Assembly (NCBI GenBank): GCA_029008095.1
Contig: JAQXJB010000019.1
Span: 1 to 64,000, forward strand
Origin: Clostridiales bacterium
GTDB taxonomy: Bacteria; Bacillota; Clostridia; Oscillospirales; Oscillospiraceae
Direction: 5' to 3'
DNA length: 64,000 nt
Part shown: piece after piece, positions 32,991 to 42,297 of the stretch
Position numbering within the stretch: position 1 is the stretch's first letter
Layout: each line of letters starts with the position of its first letter
Translations under genes and position numbers: made by a program
Notes under the pieces: generated by a model
Database searches by the model: none
What the model was told of the DNA's origin: nothing
What the model saw: the letters and a program-made list of their open reading frames with translations, nothing else

Positions 32991-33306
32991 GGCAGCTTTA
33001 GGGATGCGCGGCGGAGGTATATCTCTGCCCGCATATAGCAGGGCAGGGGAGTGCCTCTGCGAGACAATGATGACAAGCGTAATAAGGGGGAATGGGATAC
33101 CAATGTGAATATCATCATGGTCGTGCGCGGAGTGAAGTAAGGTGCGGCATCGGTGGGAAAAAGCACACAAAATTAACGGGAGCGGAGGGGTATAATCGTC
33201 AATTTCCTGATTGTCAAATCATCAGTTTTGTGCTACACTAAATTGCAAAAGTTTTGGAACGGTGGGGAAGTCATCCGCTGTCCAAAGAAACGAAAGGACG
33301 ATTATC
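32991..33306. other. Intergenic region upstream of ddh
   Basis: No convincing gene. Open frames on the minus strand (32984-33166) lack clear start signals and recognised domains. The last ~70 bases are the leader of the dehydrogenase gene. Confidence 0.4.
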
Positions 33307-34299
33307 ATGAGCGATCGCATAAGAATTGCTATTTTGGGCTACGGAAATCTGGGACACGGGGTAGAGCTGGCCATACGCCGTAATCCCGACATGGAGCTGG
33401 TGGCTTTCTTCACCAGACGCGACCCCGCCGCCCTTAAGACCCTCACTCCCGAGGTGCCTGTATATAGTGTTGATAAAGCCACTGAAAGGAAGGACGATAT
33501 CGACGTTCTGATTCTCTGCGGCGGCAGCGCCACCGATCTGCCCGTTCAGAGCCCCGAATACGCAAAGTATTTCAACATAGTCGACAGCTTCGATACTCAT
33601 GCCCGCATCCCGGAGCATTTCGCGGCCGTAGATAAGAGCGCTTCCGAAAGCGGAAAGACCGCCCTTATCTCCGCCGGCTGGGATCCCGGCCTGTTCAGTC
33701 TCCAGCGTCTGCTGGGCAACTGCGTCCTGCCTGACGGTCATGATTACACCTTCTGGGGTAAGGGCGTCAGCCAGGGCCACTCCGACGCTATAAGAAGAGT
33801 TGAGGGCGTAGTAGGAGGCAAGCAGTATACGGTGCCTGTGGCCGAGGCTATGGAGCGCGTCCGCAGAGGCGAAAACCCCGAGCTTACCACCCGCGAGAAG
33901 CATACCCGTGAGTGCTTCGTGGTTGCCGCTCCCGGTGCTGATAAGCAGCGCATAGAGGACGAGATAAAGAATATGCCCAACTACTTCGCTGATTATGACA
34001 CCACCGTCAACTTCATCTCCGCCGAGGAGCTGGAGCGGGAGCATAGCGGCATGCCCCACGGCGGCTTCGTCATGCGCAGCGGCGTTACAGGCGAAAACGG
34101 AGAGACCAAGCAGATGATAGAATACTCACTGAAGCTGGGCTCAAATCCCGAGTTTACCTCAAACGTTCTGGTATGCTGCGCCAGGGCGGTATACAGAATG
34201 AACGCCGCCGGCTGTACCGGAGCCAAAACCATCTTCGATGTTCCCCCGGCGTACTATTCCGCTGAGTCCGGCGAGGAGCTTCGCAAGCATTTGCTGTAA
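33307..34299 (+). CDS. ddh: meso-Diaminopimelate dehydrogenase
   Basis: A 330-residue NADPH-dependent enzyme that makes meso-diaminopimelate from tetrahydrodipicolinate in one step, for lysine and peptidoglycan. The N-terminal NADPH fold begins IRIAILGYGNLGHGVELAI. Other family blocks are ILCGGSATDLPVQ, FNIVDSFDTHARIPEHF, SAGWDPGLFS and FWGKGVSQGHSDAIRR. Length is as usual (~326). ATG 33307 follows AAAGGACGATTATC; the frame to 33211 has no ribosome-binding site. It is followed by a terminator, so the gene is probably monocistronic. Confidence 0.95.
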   Translation: MSDRIRIAILGYGNLGHGVELAIRRNPDMELVAFFTRRDPAALKTLTPEVPVYSVDKATERKDDIDVLILCGGSATDLPVQSPEYAKYFNIVDSFDTHARIPEHFAAVDKSASESGKTALISAGWDPGLFSLQRLLGNCVLPDGHDYTFWGKGVSQGHSDAIRRVEGVVGGKQYTVPVAEAMERVRRGENPELTTREKHTRECFVVAAPGADKQRIEDEIKNMPNYFADYDTTVNFISAEELEREHSGMPHGGFVMRSGVTGENGETKQMIEYSLKLGSNPEFTSNVLVCCARAVYRMNAAGCTGAKTIFDVPPAYYSAESGEELRKHLL

Positions 34300-34310
34300 G
34301 AATATGAATC

Positions 34311-34338
34311 GGGCGTGCTGTAAGGCACGCCCAATTAT
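34311..34338 (+). terminator. Terminator of ddh
   Basis: GGGCGTGC (34311-34318) and GCACGCCC (34325-34332) with a 6-base loop are followed by AATTATTTT. Confidence 0.75.
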
Positions 34339-34339
34339 T

Positions 34340-34903
34340 TTAATGACATTCAGCTTCAGGATGCGCTTCCTCGGATATATGCTCTGCCACCCATGAGTTG
34401 TAATTATCCCGGTAAAAGCTGTGGTATTGCTCATAATTCAGCTTGCAGCCGGTGCTCAGCAATTCCATCTTCACGCCGAAAAGCCGTATCATTACGTTCA
34501 TAGACGTGAAGCCGTTGGAGAGGTAGAAGCGCTTGCGGCGAAGACGTGCCTCACGGTCGGGTACATCCTCCCACACACTTTCAATCTCAAGGAATATCTG
34601 CCTGTCCTTGTATATCCGCTGAAGCTCCCTGAGTATTTTCGAGCCGAGGCCGCCGCCGCGATGTTTTGCGTCAACGGCGAGATAGTCCAGCAATATTTGC
34701 TGCGGGCCGTTTATGGTGATCGCAAAGCCGATGAATTTCCCGCCGCTTTCGCCGTACCATATGTCGCTCTTGCCTGCGCGCTGCATCCTGCGTATCAGTG
34801 AAAAGGGCTTGCGCTCGGCCTTCGGAAACGCGCTGCGGTAAAGCCTGTATATTCGGACCCAATGGGCAATGCCGTTGGGTCGTATCAAATTCACTTCCAT
34901 CAT
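34340..34903 (-). CDS. GNAT-family N-acetyltransferase
   Basis: A 187-residue protein with a GNAT fold. The acetyl-CoA loop is seen in LDYLAVDAKHRGGGLGSKIL (residues ~72-91), whose RGGGLG is the Q/RxxGxG/A motif A. The C-terminal region contains KRFYLSNGFTSMN, a common GNAT ending. The substrate is unknown. It lies convergent with ddh and probably shares its terminator region. Confidence 0.85.
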   Translation of the reverse strand: MMEVNLIRPNGIAHWVRIYRLYRSAFPKAERKPFSLIRRMQRAGKSDIWYGESGGKFIGFAITINGPQQILLDYLAVDAKHRGGGLGSKILRELQRIYKDRQIFLEIESVWEDVPDREARLRRKRFYLSNGFTSMNVMIRLFGVKMELLSTGCKLNYEQYHSFYRDNYNSWVAEHISEEAHPEAECH

Positions 34904-35051
34904 ATTACCTCGCTATGAAAATATCAGGATCGCCCTTAAGCGACCCTAATATGCATAATATACCAAAAATTACATGGCGAGTCAATGCAAATAATAAATA
35001 TGCCGGGCAGGTAACTGAGTGTTCCATTGACTTCATTGTCAATCTCCGTGG

Positions 35052-35846
35052 TCACGTCCGAAGGATCGCTTTAATTATGGCCGTCTGCAGCGCGTCAGGG
35101 AGGATATCCATGAGTCTTAGCAGAAAATTGCGGTTAATATTGTAAACGAACCTGGGGTGGCGTGATTCCAGCGCCTTGCAGACGAGCCTTGCGATATCTG
35201 CCGGCGCTACATTTTTTGTTTCAATCATGTCCACGGTTCTTTTGAACCTTTGCGCATTGCAGCGGTACAGCTGCGTGTTCGTGGAAAAGCTGTCAAGAGC
35301 CCGCGTTGACTCACGCAGCATGCCTGTCTTTACCGCGCCGGGGCGTATCACCGATACCGAGATATCCAGAAGGTTGACTTCCATACGCAGGGAGTATGCG
35401 TATTTTTCCAGGGCTGCCTTGGTAACCGCGTAAACCCCCGTGAAGGGGAGCGGGTCCAGCGGCGCAAGCTCGCTCGATGTAACCACAATGCGTCCACCCC
35501 TGTTCAGCATCGGAACAAATATTTTGTTAACGCGATACACACCGAAAAGGTTGACCTCAAATATCCTTCGGAAACGCTCCTCGTCCATTTCCAGCAAGGA
35601 GTCCAAATCATATATCCCAGCCGTATGGACGATCCCGTCGAGACTGTCCGCTGATGCTTTGACTCTTTCAAAAGCCGCTTCTACCGACTTTACGTCGGTG
35701 ATATCGCAGGGAATAAAGTGCAGGCGCTCATCCGCTCCGCTTTCTTTTCGATCAAGCCCGTAGACCTGATATTTCCTTTCGAGCAGCAGCTCAGATATGG
35801 CTCTGCCCATACCGCCGCTCACACCGGTTATCAAAACATTTTTCAT
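35052..35846 (-). CDS. Short-chain dehydrogenase/reductase (SDR)
   Basis: A 264-residue classical SDR. The cofactor motif GVSGGMG (residues 8-14) matches TGxxxGxG. An acidic residue after beta-2 (YGLDRKE) favours NAD(H). The HTAG block, catalytic Ser (TSSELAPLD) and YAVTK motif are present, followed by VIRPGAVKT. The C-terminal ~70 residues, including a hydrophobic tail, are extended. The substrate is unknown. ATG follows GGAGAAGAT. Confidence 0.88.
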   Translation of the reverse strand: MKNVLITGVSGGMGRAISELLLERKYQVYGLDRKESGADERLHFIPCDITDVKSVEAAFERVKASADSLDGIVHTAGIYDLDSLLEMDEERFRRIFEVNLFGVYRVNKIFVPMLNRGGRIVVTSSELAPLDPLPFTGVYAVTKAALEKYAYSLRMEVNLLDISVSVIRPGAVKTGMLRESTRALDSFSTNTQLYRCNAQRFKRTVDMIETKNVAPADIARLVCKALESRHPRFVYNINRNFLLRLMDILPDALQTAIIKAILRT

Positions 35847-36145
35847 ATCTTCTCCACATGTTGTCTGTCAGATTAGGATGTCACATGCCCGGTCTGAGGC
35901 GCGGGCATCACATATGGCAGTATAGCATATCCGCAATGATCGCGCAATGACCGCGCCCATCGGGTGCTTAGATGTACGTATAAAAAACGTCAGCTCACAT
36001 CTGCTGCCTGTGCTCCGGGAAAAATAGCGGGATTTTGTTAAAAACAGTAGAAAAATGTAAATGCCCATTGTATAATTACGATGGCATTTGTGTGGCATGC
36101 GGAAGAAAATCACACAAGTCTTTGTGCCAGTAAAGGATTACTGAT
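35847..36145. other. Divergent intergenic region
   Basis: About 300 bases between the SDR gene and the divergent signalling gene. No gene is supported. The last ~100 bases are AT-rich and should hold the promoter of the signalling gene. Confidence 0.4.
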
Positions 36146-39133
36146 ATGACGCAGTTGATTTGTATCATGGCGTTTTCCTTGATCGCGGTGGCTAATCTTC
36201 TTGTTTCCTTCAGGTGTCTGTCCTACAAGAATCAGGAGGGGCGGATGCTGGGCTATGCCCTGTGGTTGGCGGCTCTGGTGAGCCTTTCCTATATGCTCAG
36301 TATCCTTACGTCCAGCGAGAATATCATGTCTATAAGCAGCAGCGTATATTTCGCCAGTATAGACGTGATGCTTTTTTATCTCATGCGTTTTTTCTTCGCC
36401 ATATCAGGGAAGGACGACAGGTCGGAGCCTGTTTTCTGTACGCTGCGGAGGATATTCATCATCTGGATATTGGTGGACGCGGCCATTCTATTGACCAATC
36501 CTGTTTTCGGCATTGCCCTCACATATGAACAGGTCACCCCCGCGCCAGCGATCGCCGGGTGGAGCTTTGTTTTCCATTGGCCTTATAACATGCACCTGAT
36601 CCTCTGTTACCTGATGCTCTGCGCGGGATTTTTGGCCGTGGTCACACGGACACTGCGTGTTCCGCGGCTGTACCGCCACTATTACATCCGAATCATGATG
36701 GGCGTGTTGATCGTGGTGGCTGTGAACGCCGGATACTTGCTTCGTGTGACCCACAATCACATTGACTACTCCATCTTCTTTTACAGCATTATGGGCTATT
36801 CCATCTATTGGAACGCCTTTGAAGCCAAGAATACGAGCCTGCTCAGCCAAGCCAGACAAACCATTATTGAGCATTTGAGTCAGCCCCTGTTTCTTTTCGA
36901 CTGGAATGACCGGCTGATCCTTGCCAATGAGAACGCCAAAGCTCTGCTGCATGACTACGGTGCGCAAAGCGACGCCTTGACATTGGATGAATTTCTGCGC
37001 TTGTGCGAGGTGAAGGAGCTGATCCCGAATCTTGATCAGGACCGGCGCTTCTACTGGACATCCCGGGCCGGAAGCCAGGATTCCTACATCTGTGACTTCC
37101 AACTGCTGCGGGGCAAGAAGAATGAGATAGTAGGCCGGCTCTTCATCTTTACGAATAACACATTGGGCGTGGACCCGCTTACCGGTTTCCAGACCCAACA
37201 GTATTTCCATCTGCATAGTCAGGAACTGATCCCGGAAGGAGAAGGCCAGATTTGGCTCGCGGTGTGCGATTTAAACCGTCTTACTCTGCTGAACGATACG
37301 GTGGGGCAAGAGGGAGGCGACAACGCTATCCTTCTTCAGGCACAAGCCCTGAAAAAGCATTTTCCCGGCAACAATGTTTTCATCCGCCTTCAGGATGCTA
37401 TTTTATGCGTGCTGAGTCGCGGCCTGGACAAAAACGAACTCAAGAACAGGCTGAAAAAAGCGAATCAGGATCTGGAGAAAGCAGACGGCTTCCCGTTCCG
37501 TCTCAAAATGAACTACGCCGTAGCTATGGTTCAGGGAGGAGATATAGTACTCACTGCGCAAAAAGCTGTTTCCATTCTGCGTACACGAAAGCTGCTGGAC
37601 AGCGATTCCGACAGTTCCTCCGTAGTCGATTCCCTCAACCAACTGCTATTGGAATGTGATTCGGAGACCGAGTTTCATGTACGACGCACGAGGGAGATGG
37701 GGGAACGGCTGGCCTTTCTTCTGGGACTATCCGATCATGAGCGCGACCAACTGTCTCTTCTTTGCCTGTTTCACGATATCGGTAAGGTGGGTATCCCGCA
37801 GGAGATCCTGAACCGTTCGGGAAAGCTGTCAAGATCAGAGCAGGCGATCATGCGCTCCCATGCGGAAAAGGGTTATCGCATCGCTAAGACCACTCCGGAG
37901 CTGAACATCGTGGCCGAGCCGATTCTTCACCATCACGAACGCTGGGATGGCCGCGGATATCCTGATGGTTTGAAGCAGGACGCCATTCCGCTCCTGTCAC
38001 GAATTATCGCCGTGGTGGACTCTTACGACGCCATGATATCCGACAGGCCTTACCGAAAAGGCATGACCAAGGAAGAGGCATGCCGGGAACTGGCCCGGTG
38101 CGCGGGAACGCAATTTGATCCCTATATTGCGGATGTCTTTTTACGGATGATTACCGGAAACGATAGTCCGGAAGCAGTGCAAAAGGATGTTCCGGAGAAA
38201 AAGGCTGACATTACGCAGGAAAAGACCGGCCTCGTCAATTCCGTACACTGTGCCCGGTATACCCTGGGCCCCGGGGAACGGATACTTGAGGTGGACGAAA
38301 AATTTGAGGAATTGACCGGATTTACGGCCTATGATGTCGAACAATTAGGGCTGACCCAAAACGACATGATTTTCGAGGAAGACCGGGAGCTGTATTGGAA
38401 AATGGTGTCGGAGCAGATGAAAACTCAGGGCATGGCCTATTTGGAGCATCGTATCCGCCGTAAGGATGGCACAGGGCGGTATGTTTACTGCACCGGTCTG
38501 CCGCTTACTGACCCGGTCACGGGAGAAATCCATGAAACCATCATCGTATCCGACATTACCGACTCCGTTTCCGTCCAGATGCAGGTAGGCATTGCCCGGA
38601 ACCGGGCCATGATGAGTCTGCACCGTCTGGAGGAAGCCAACCAGTGTGACCCTCTGACCGGACTGCTGAACCGCTCCGCATTCCGCAAGGCCTGTGAGCG
38701 TGAGTTGTCGCAGGAAGGGCAGCGCTGCTTGATGCTGATGCTGGATGTGGATGACTTCAAGGTATATAACGACACTCATGGACATCCTATGGGAGACGAG
38801 CTGCTGATCAGTATTGCACAGGCCCTGTCTGACACCGTGGGCGAGGAAGGTCTGGCGGGCAGAATGGGCGGCGATGAATTTGGCTGTTTGCTGCGTCTGG
38901 ATTGGAACGCATCACTGTCTCAGATACGCGGCTGCGGTGAGGAGATCCTTAGGCAAATCAATAAAAGAACCGACGTGCTCAGCGTAAGTACCACCATATC
39001 CGCCGGTGCGGCCTGGTCTGATCCCAAAGGCTCCGACTTTATGAGCATGTATACCCGGGCGGATAATGCCCTCTATATTGCCAAGAAGCAGGGTAAGGCT
39101 CAGCTATGGATCGAGGAGGAAACACAACTGTAA
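36146..39133 (+). CDS. Multidomain c-di-GMP signalling protein (7TM, degenerate GGDEF, HD-GYP, PAS, GGDEF)
   Basis: A 995-residue membrane protein. Residues ~1-225 hold about seven membrane segments of the 7TM histidine-kinase N-terminal type. Residues ~230-345 resemble PAS. A degenerate GGDEF domain (DPLTGFQTQQYFH; signature lost) spans ~350-490. An HD-GYP phosphodiesterase domain follows (~510-670) with CLFHDIGKVG, LHHHERWDGRGYPDG and DSYDAM. A PAS domain covers ~695-810. A C-terminal GGDEF domain with intact GRMGGDEFGC spans ~830-990. It carries both c-di-GMP making and breaking modules, so net output depends on the sensor. An orphan gene, followed by a terminator. Confidence 0.9.
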   Translation: MTQLICIMAFSLIAVANLLVSFRCLSYKNQEGRMLGYALWLAALVSLSYMLSILTSSENIMSISSSVYFASIDVMLFYLMRFFFAISGKDDRSEPVFCTLRRIFIIWILVDAAILLTNPVFGIALTYEQVTPAPAIAGWSFVFHWPYNMHLILCYLMLCAGFLAVVTRTLRVPRLYRHYYIRIMMGVLIVVAVNAGYLLRVTHNHIDYSIFFYSIMGYSIYWNAFEAKNTSLLSQARQTIIEHLSQPLFLFDWNDRLILANENAKALLHDYGAQSDALTLDEFLRLCEVKELIPNLDQDRRFYWTSRAGSQDSYICDFQLLRGKKNEIVGRLFIFTNNTLGVDPLTGFQTQQYFHLHSQELIPEGEGQIWLAVCDLNRLTLLNDTVGQEGGDNAILLQAQALKKHFPGNNVFIRLQDAILCVLSRGLDKNELKNRLKKANQDLEKADGFPFRLKMNYAVAMVQGGDIVLTAQKAVSILRTRKLLDSDSDSSSVVDSLNQLLLECDSETEFHVRRTREMGERLAFLLGLSDHERDQLSLLCLFHDIGKVGIPQEILNRSGKLSRSEQAIMRSHAEKGYRIAKTTPELNIVAEPILHHHERWDGRGYPDGLKQDAIPLLSRIIAVVDSYDAMISDRPYRKGMTKEEACRELARCAGTQFDPYIADVFLRMITGNDSPEAVQKDVPEKKADITQEKTGLVNSVHCARYTLGPGERILEVDEKFEELTGFTAYDVEQLGLTQNDMIFEEDRELYWKMVSEQMKTQGMAYLEHRIRRKDGTGRYVYCTGLPLTDPVTGEIHETIIVSDITDSVSVQMQVGIARNRAMMSLHRLEEANQCDPLTGLLNRSAFRKACERELSQEGQRCLMLMLDVDDFKVYNDTHGHPMGDELLISIAQALSDTVGEEGLAGRMGGDEFGCLLRLDWNASLSQIRGCGEEILRQINKRTDVLSVSTTISAGAAWSDPKGSDFMSMYTRADNALYIAKKQGKAQLWIEEETQL

Positions 39134-39168
39134 AAATATTTATCCTCAACTGATGATTACCGCAAAAA

Positions 39169-39213
39169 ATGAGTACGGGCGACTGTTTTGCAGTTGTCCG
39201 TACTCATTCATTA
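39169..39213 (+). terminator. Terminator after the HD-GYP/GGDEF gene
   Basis: ATGAGTACGGGCGACTG (39169-39185) pairs with CAGTTGTCCGTACTCAT (39191-39207) apart from two mismatches or wobbles, followed by TCATTATT. Confidence 0.7.
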
Positions 39214-39278
39214 TTGTGCTATATTGCTGCCGCACCATATACGAGCTTTCCAAGGCCTTTTCAGGCCGGAAAGTAAAT

Positions 39279-41417
39279 TTACATGATGGGTTCCATACCC
39301 AGAGCGGGATGGTTCTTTTCAGTCAGGAAAGCAAGCACTCCTTCACTGTCTGTGGCTATGGTCTCGTCACAGATCATGTCCGTGAAGTTATCCGTGCCAA
39401 AGAGCTCCTTGGCAGTCTTGTTCAGACGTGCTGCGACGCTGTCCTTAAGCTCCTTGGGCATCCATACGATGCGCTCAATGCCGCCCTCGGCCGCGGCAAA
39501 CTTTTTGGAGGAGATGAAGTGACGGCCATGACCCATAAAGCCCGGCGTCTGTACGCCGCCGCCGGTCATGGAAGCCAGCTCGCCGAAGGTCATACCGGTG
39601 GGCGTCATGCCGGTGTACTCGCGGTTTACGATAACAAGGCCGTTGGCCTCGGGGAAAATGCCGCAGATACACTCAAAGCAGCCGCAGCTGGTCATGGGAT
39701 CCTCCATGATGGAGTAAAGCGTGACACGCTCCAGCGCGCCGTGGGTGGCGTCCTTGACAATTTCATTGACGGATTCATAGGCGCCCAGGCGCTCATCAAT
39801 GCAGCCAGTTTTGGAAATGGGCTGGCTGGGACCGTTGGGAGACAGCTCATAGGTAGCCTTGGCATCCAGCCAGGAAACGGCGCCGCAGAGACCCAGACGC
39901 TCAGGCGTTACAACACAGCAGTGGGAGGGAGCGAAGCTCTGGCAGAGAATGCAGGTATAGAACTGATCGACGCTTTCGTCAGTAAGAGACTCCAGACGGG
40001 CGTCTCTGGCGTTATAGCGGGGCATGGCCTCCTCGTCAAGTACCTTTTTGGCCTTGACAGGATCGGTGACAAGAGTTACCTGGCACTTATCAACAACGCT
40101 GGCAAACTCGTCCATGATCATGGAATAGAGCACCTCACCGAAATGCTTCAGCCGCAGGCCGCGTTCGAAGCTGTCACGGCTGATACGGATGCGGAAGAGG
40201 TTGCGCTGACCGGTGTGCATAACACCCTCGATATAGTTGAGCCAAGCGTGAATCTTTCGCTCAATGACAGACTCAAAATCCGCCTGCATGCGCTCGCCGT
40301 AAACATCTATGACGGTGGCGAGGGCCATGTAGGTGATACCATCGGAGTTTTCGGGAATGTCGGGGCCGTCGATGGTGATCTTATGATCCTCGACCTCATC
40401 CTTCTTCTTGGTGCTCACCAGCTCGCAGGTGGTGTTCTTTTCCGACCAGAACTCAGCATAGGTATCCTTCTTGCGGATAATCTCACCCTCAAAGGCCGCA
40501 GCGAAGCTTACAGGCAGGGAGACGGCCTTAGCCTTTACCTTTATGTTACGGAGGTTCAGGGATTCTGCCACGGTATGGGCGTGGTCCGTTACGCTTACCA
40601 GCGCGCCGGGAACCTGATTTTCGCCCAGGTCTATATCCACAATGACGGGGAAGCCCAGCGCAATGGCGCCCGCGCCGGCGGAAACGACAACGCTGTCGAT
40701 CGCGCCGAAGGTATTTACAAAGGCGGGCACGCGCTCTTTGGTGTACTTGAGAAGGCCTGCAAGGTCGCCGGGCTGCACATTGCCGAAGATAAGCGCCGCA
40801 CGGATGGCAACGGTGACAACGTGGATAACGGCCGTCACGTCATGACCCAGGGGGATGACGCGGAAGTCAAGACCCATTTTCACGCCGCCTGCGGCGGCCT
40901 GGTCTATGACATCGCCGATCAGGAAGGTGAGCAGGCCCTTGTCCTGATACTCCTTTACGATGGAAACAAGATCCTCAGCATTGTCCGCCTTGCCGAGAAC
41001 AACAGCCACGCCGGGTATGTCACCCGTGACCAGCGGTACGCCCAGGGAACGAATGATTGCGTCGGAAACAAAGCCGATGCCAGCCTCATTTTCATAGGGC
41101 GCGGGGTTTTTAACGTATTTCAGCAGTTCGAGAATTTCAGCGCCGACGGCAGTGGCAAGACCGGCGTTCAGCGCCTGACCCAGATCCTCCTGGTTGGTGA
41201 TAAGGCTCTTGAGAACATCCACGCAGGCGGGCAGGTCACCGAGAGTTTTCACCTTGACGCCGGTGGCGGCGTAGATGGTCGGGCAGAAATAAGCGGTATC
41301 CGGGAAAATTGCCGCCTTATCCGCTCCAAATTCGGCGATGGCATCCTTGACGGCGCCTTCGGTCAGTCCGGCGACAGCGTTTGAGCCGCCATAAATCAAA
41401 TCAGTCAATACGCTCAT
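39279..41417 (-). CDS. acsB: Acetyl-CoA synthase, CODH/ACS complex (A-cluster subunit)
   Basis: A 712-residue subunit that joins CO, a corrinoid-borne methyl group and CoA into acetyl-CoA (Wood-Ljungdahl pathway). A-cluster Cys ligands are visible in YTCILCQSFAPSHCC, ERLGLCGAVSWLDAKA and MTSCGCFECICGIFPEANG. Its length matches bacterial AcsB (~730). It stands alone: no CODH, acsC/D or acsE genes are adjacent, so those subunits must be encoded elsewhere. The corrinoid methyltransferase operon at 12552-15211 could feed methyl groups into the pathway. ATG 41417 is preferred over ATG 41426, which overlaps GAAAGGATG. Confidence 0.94.
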   Translation of the reverse strand: MSVLTDLIYGGSNAVAGLTEGAVKDAIAEFGADKAAIFPDTAYFCPTIYAATGVKVKTLGDLPACVDVLKSLITNQEDLGQALNAGLATAVGAEILELLKYVKNPAPYENEAGIGFVSDAIIRSLGVPLVTGDIPGVAVVLGKADNAEDLVSIVKEYQDKGLLTFLIGDVIDQAAAGGVKMGLDFRVIPLGHDVTAVIHVVTVAIRAALIFGNVQPGDLAGLLKYTKERVPAFVNTFGAIDSVVVSAGAGAIALGFPVIVDIDLGENQVPGALVSVTDHAHTVAESLNLRNIKVKAKAVSLPVSFAAAFEGEIIRKKDTYAEFWSEKNTTCELVSTKKKDEVEDHKITIDGPDIPENSDGITYMALATVIDVYGERMQADFESVIERKIHAWLNYIEGVMHTGQRNLFRIRISRDSFERGLRLKHFGEVLYSMIMDEFASVVDKCQVTLVTDPVKAKKVLDEEAMPRYNARDARLESLTDESVDQFYTCILCQSFAPSHCCVVTPERLGLCGAVSWLDAKATYELSPNGPSQPISKTGCIDERLGAYESVNEIVKDATHGALERVTLYSIMEDPMTSCGCFECICGIFPEANGLVIVNREYTGMTPTGMTFGELASMTGGGVQTPGFMGHGRHFISSKKFAAAEGGIERIVWMPKELKDSVAARLNKTAKELFGTDNFTDMICDETIATDSEGVLAFLTEKNHPALGMEPIM

Positions 41418-41426
41418 GATATTCAT

Positions 41427-41802
41427 CCTTTCAAAGGTTAATGTGAAAAAACCCTGCGGGGGAGACTCATTTGCTTATTATTATATAACGGCAGGATGAA
41501 TAATACAATTGCTTTTATTAATTATATATTAAAAAATAGTGAATTTGTCATCAAAAAAGGCTTGAAATGTGGATTTTTTGTAACTGAATTTGTTCACAAT
41601 TTGAGATGCGCGTATACCGTGGTATTCTTGTCGATGTCAAAGTGGAGATCGAGGAGATAAATTCATTGCCGTTAATGCTGCGTTTTGCAATCCGTACAGC
41701 AGGATAGCAAATATAAGTGCGCGCTGCCAAACAGAGACTTGCAGCGCGCACTTCAGTTTTATTTGCCCTCTTAACGGGCTGCGGAATTGCTCCGCGCTGT
41801 CT
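41427..41802. other. Intergenic between acsB and sigK, with a terminator
   Basis: The first ~160 bases are the AT-rich upstream region of acsB and should hold its promoter. No gene is seen. The strong hairpin at 41715-41753 serves the sigK end. Confidence 0.5.
41715..41760. terminator. Terminator downstream of sigK
   Basis: A perfect 13-bp stem, AAGTGCGCGCTGC (41715-41727) with GCAGCGCGCACTT (41741-41753), lies 50 bases past the sigK stop. Confidence 0.7.
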
Positions 41803-42297
41803 TTATTGCTTTTCCAGTTCAAGCTTCAGCTTCTCCAGTGCACGCTTTTCTATCCGGGATACATAGCTTCTGCTTATGTCGAATAGCTTGGCAACCTCAC
41901 GCTGAGGCTGCGGCGGCTTGCCGGAAAGTCCGTAGCGCAGAGTTATTATATCGGCCTCCCTCCGGGTGAGAGTGGTCTCGACGCAGCGACGGAGCTGGGA
42001 GCAGCTTTCTCTGGCACTTATGGAGTCCAGCATATCGTCCTCCGCGCAGAGAATGTCCATAAGCGAAAGGCTGTTGCCGTCACCGTCTGTCTCAATGGTG
42101 TCAGATAGGGAAACGTCACCGGCGGACTTCCGGGAGCTGCGGAAGAACATGAGTATCTCATTTTCTATACAGCGGGATGCGTATGTTGCCAGACGCACGC
42201 CTTTGTCCGGGCGGTATGTGGAAACTCCCTTTATCAGCCCTATCGTGCCGATGGAGATGAGGTCGTCCTGGTCGGCATTCTGGGTGTAGTATTTCTT
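41803..42297 (-). CDS. sigK: RNA polymerase sigma-K factor, C-terminal part (sigK 3' fragment, SpoIIIC-like)
   Basis: This fragment begins at the att core and reads KKYYTQNADQDDLISIGTIG and onward through RLATYASRCIENEIL (region 2), the extended DVSLSDTIETDGDGNSLSLMDIL linker, and the region 4 helix-turn-helix QREVAKLFDISRSYVSRIEKRAL. That is sigma-K, not a housekeeping factor. It has no start of its own. Joined at the AAGAA core to the fragment at 60603-60799 it gives a 228-residue protein of normal sigma-K length. Sigma-K drives late mother-cell genes for coat assembly and lysis, so the cell must excise the intervening element to finish spores. Confidence 0.95.
   Translation of the reverse strand, partial: KKYYTQNADQDDLISIGTIGLIKGVSTYRPDKGVRLATYASRCIENEILMFFRSSRKSAGDVSLSDTIETDGDGNSLSLMDILCAEDDMLDSISARESCSQLRRCVETTLTRREADIITLRYGLSGKPPQPQREVAKLFDISRSYVSRIEKRALEKLKLELEKQ

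Noticed and set aside
32984..33166. 60-codon minus-strand frame after the cotJ terminator
   Set aside because: No start signal and no recognised homology; partly overlaps the terminator region.
39066..41384. Plus-strand open frame of 772 codons
   Set aside because: Antisense to acsB; no recognisable domain and no ribosome-binding site.
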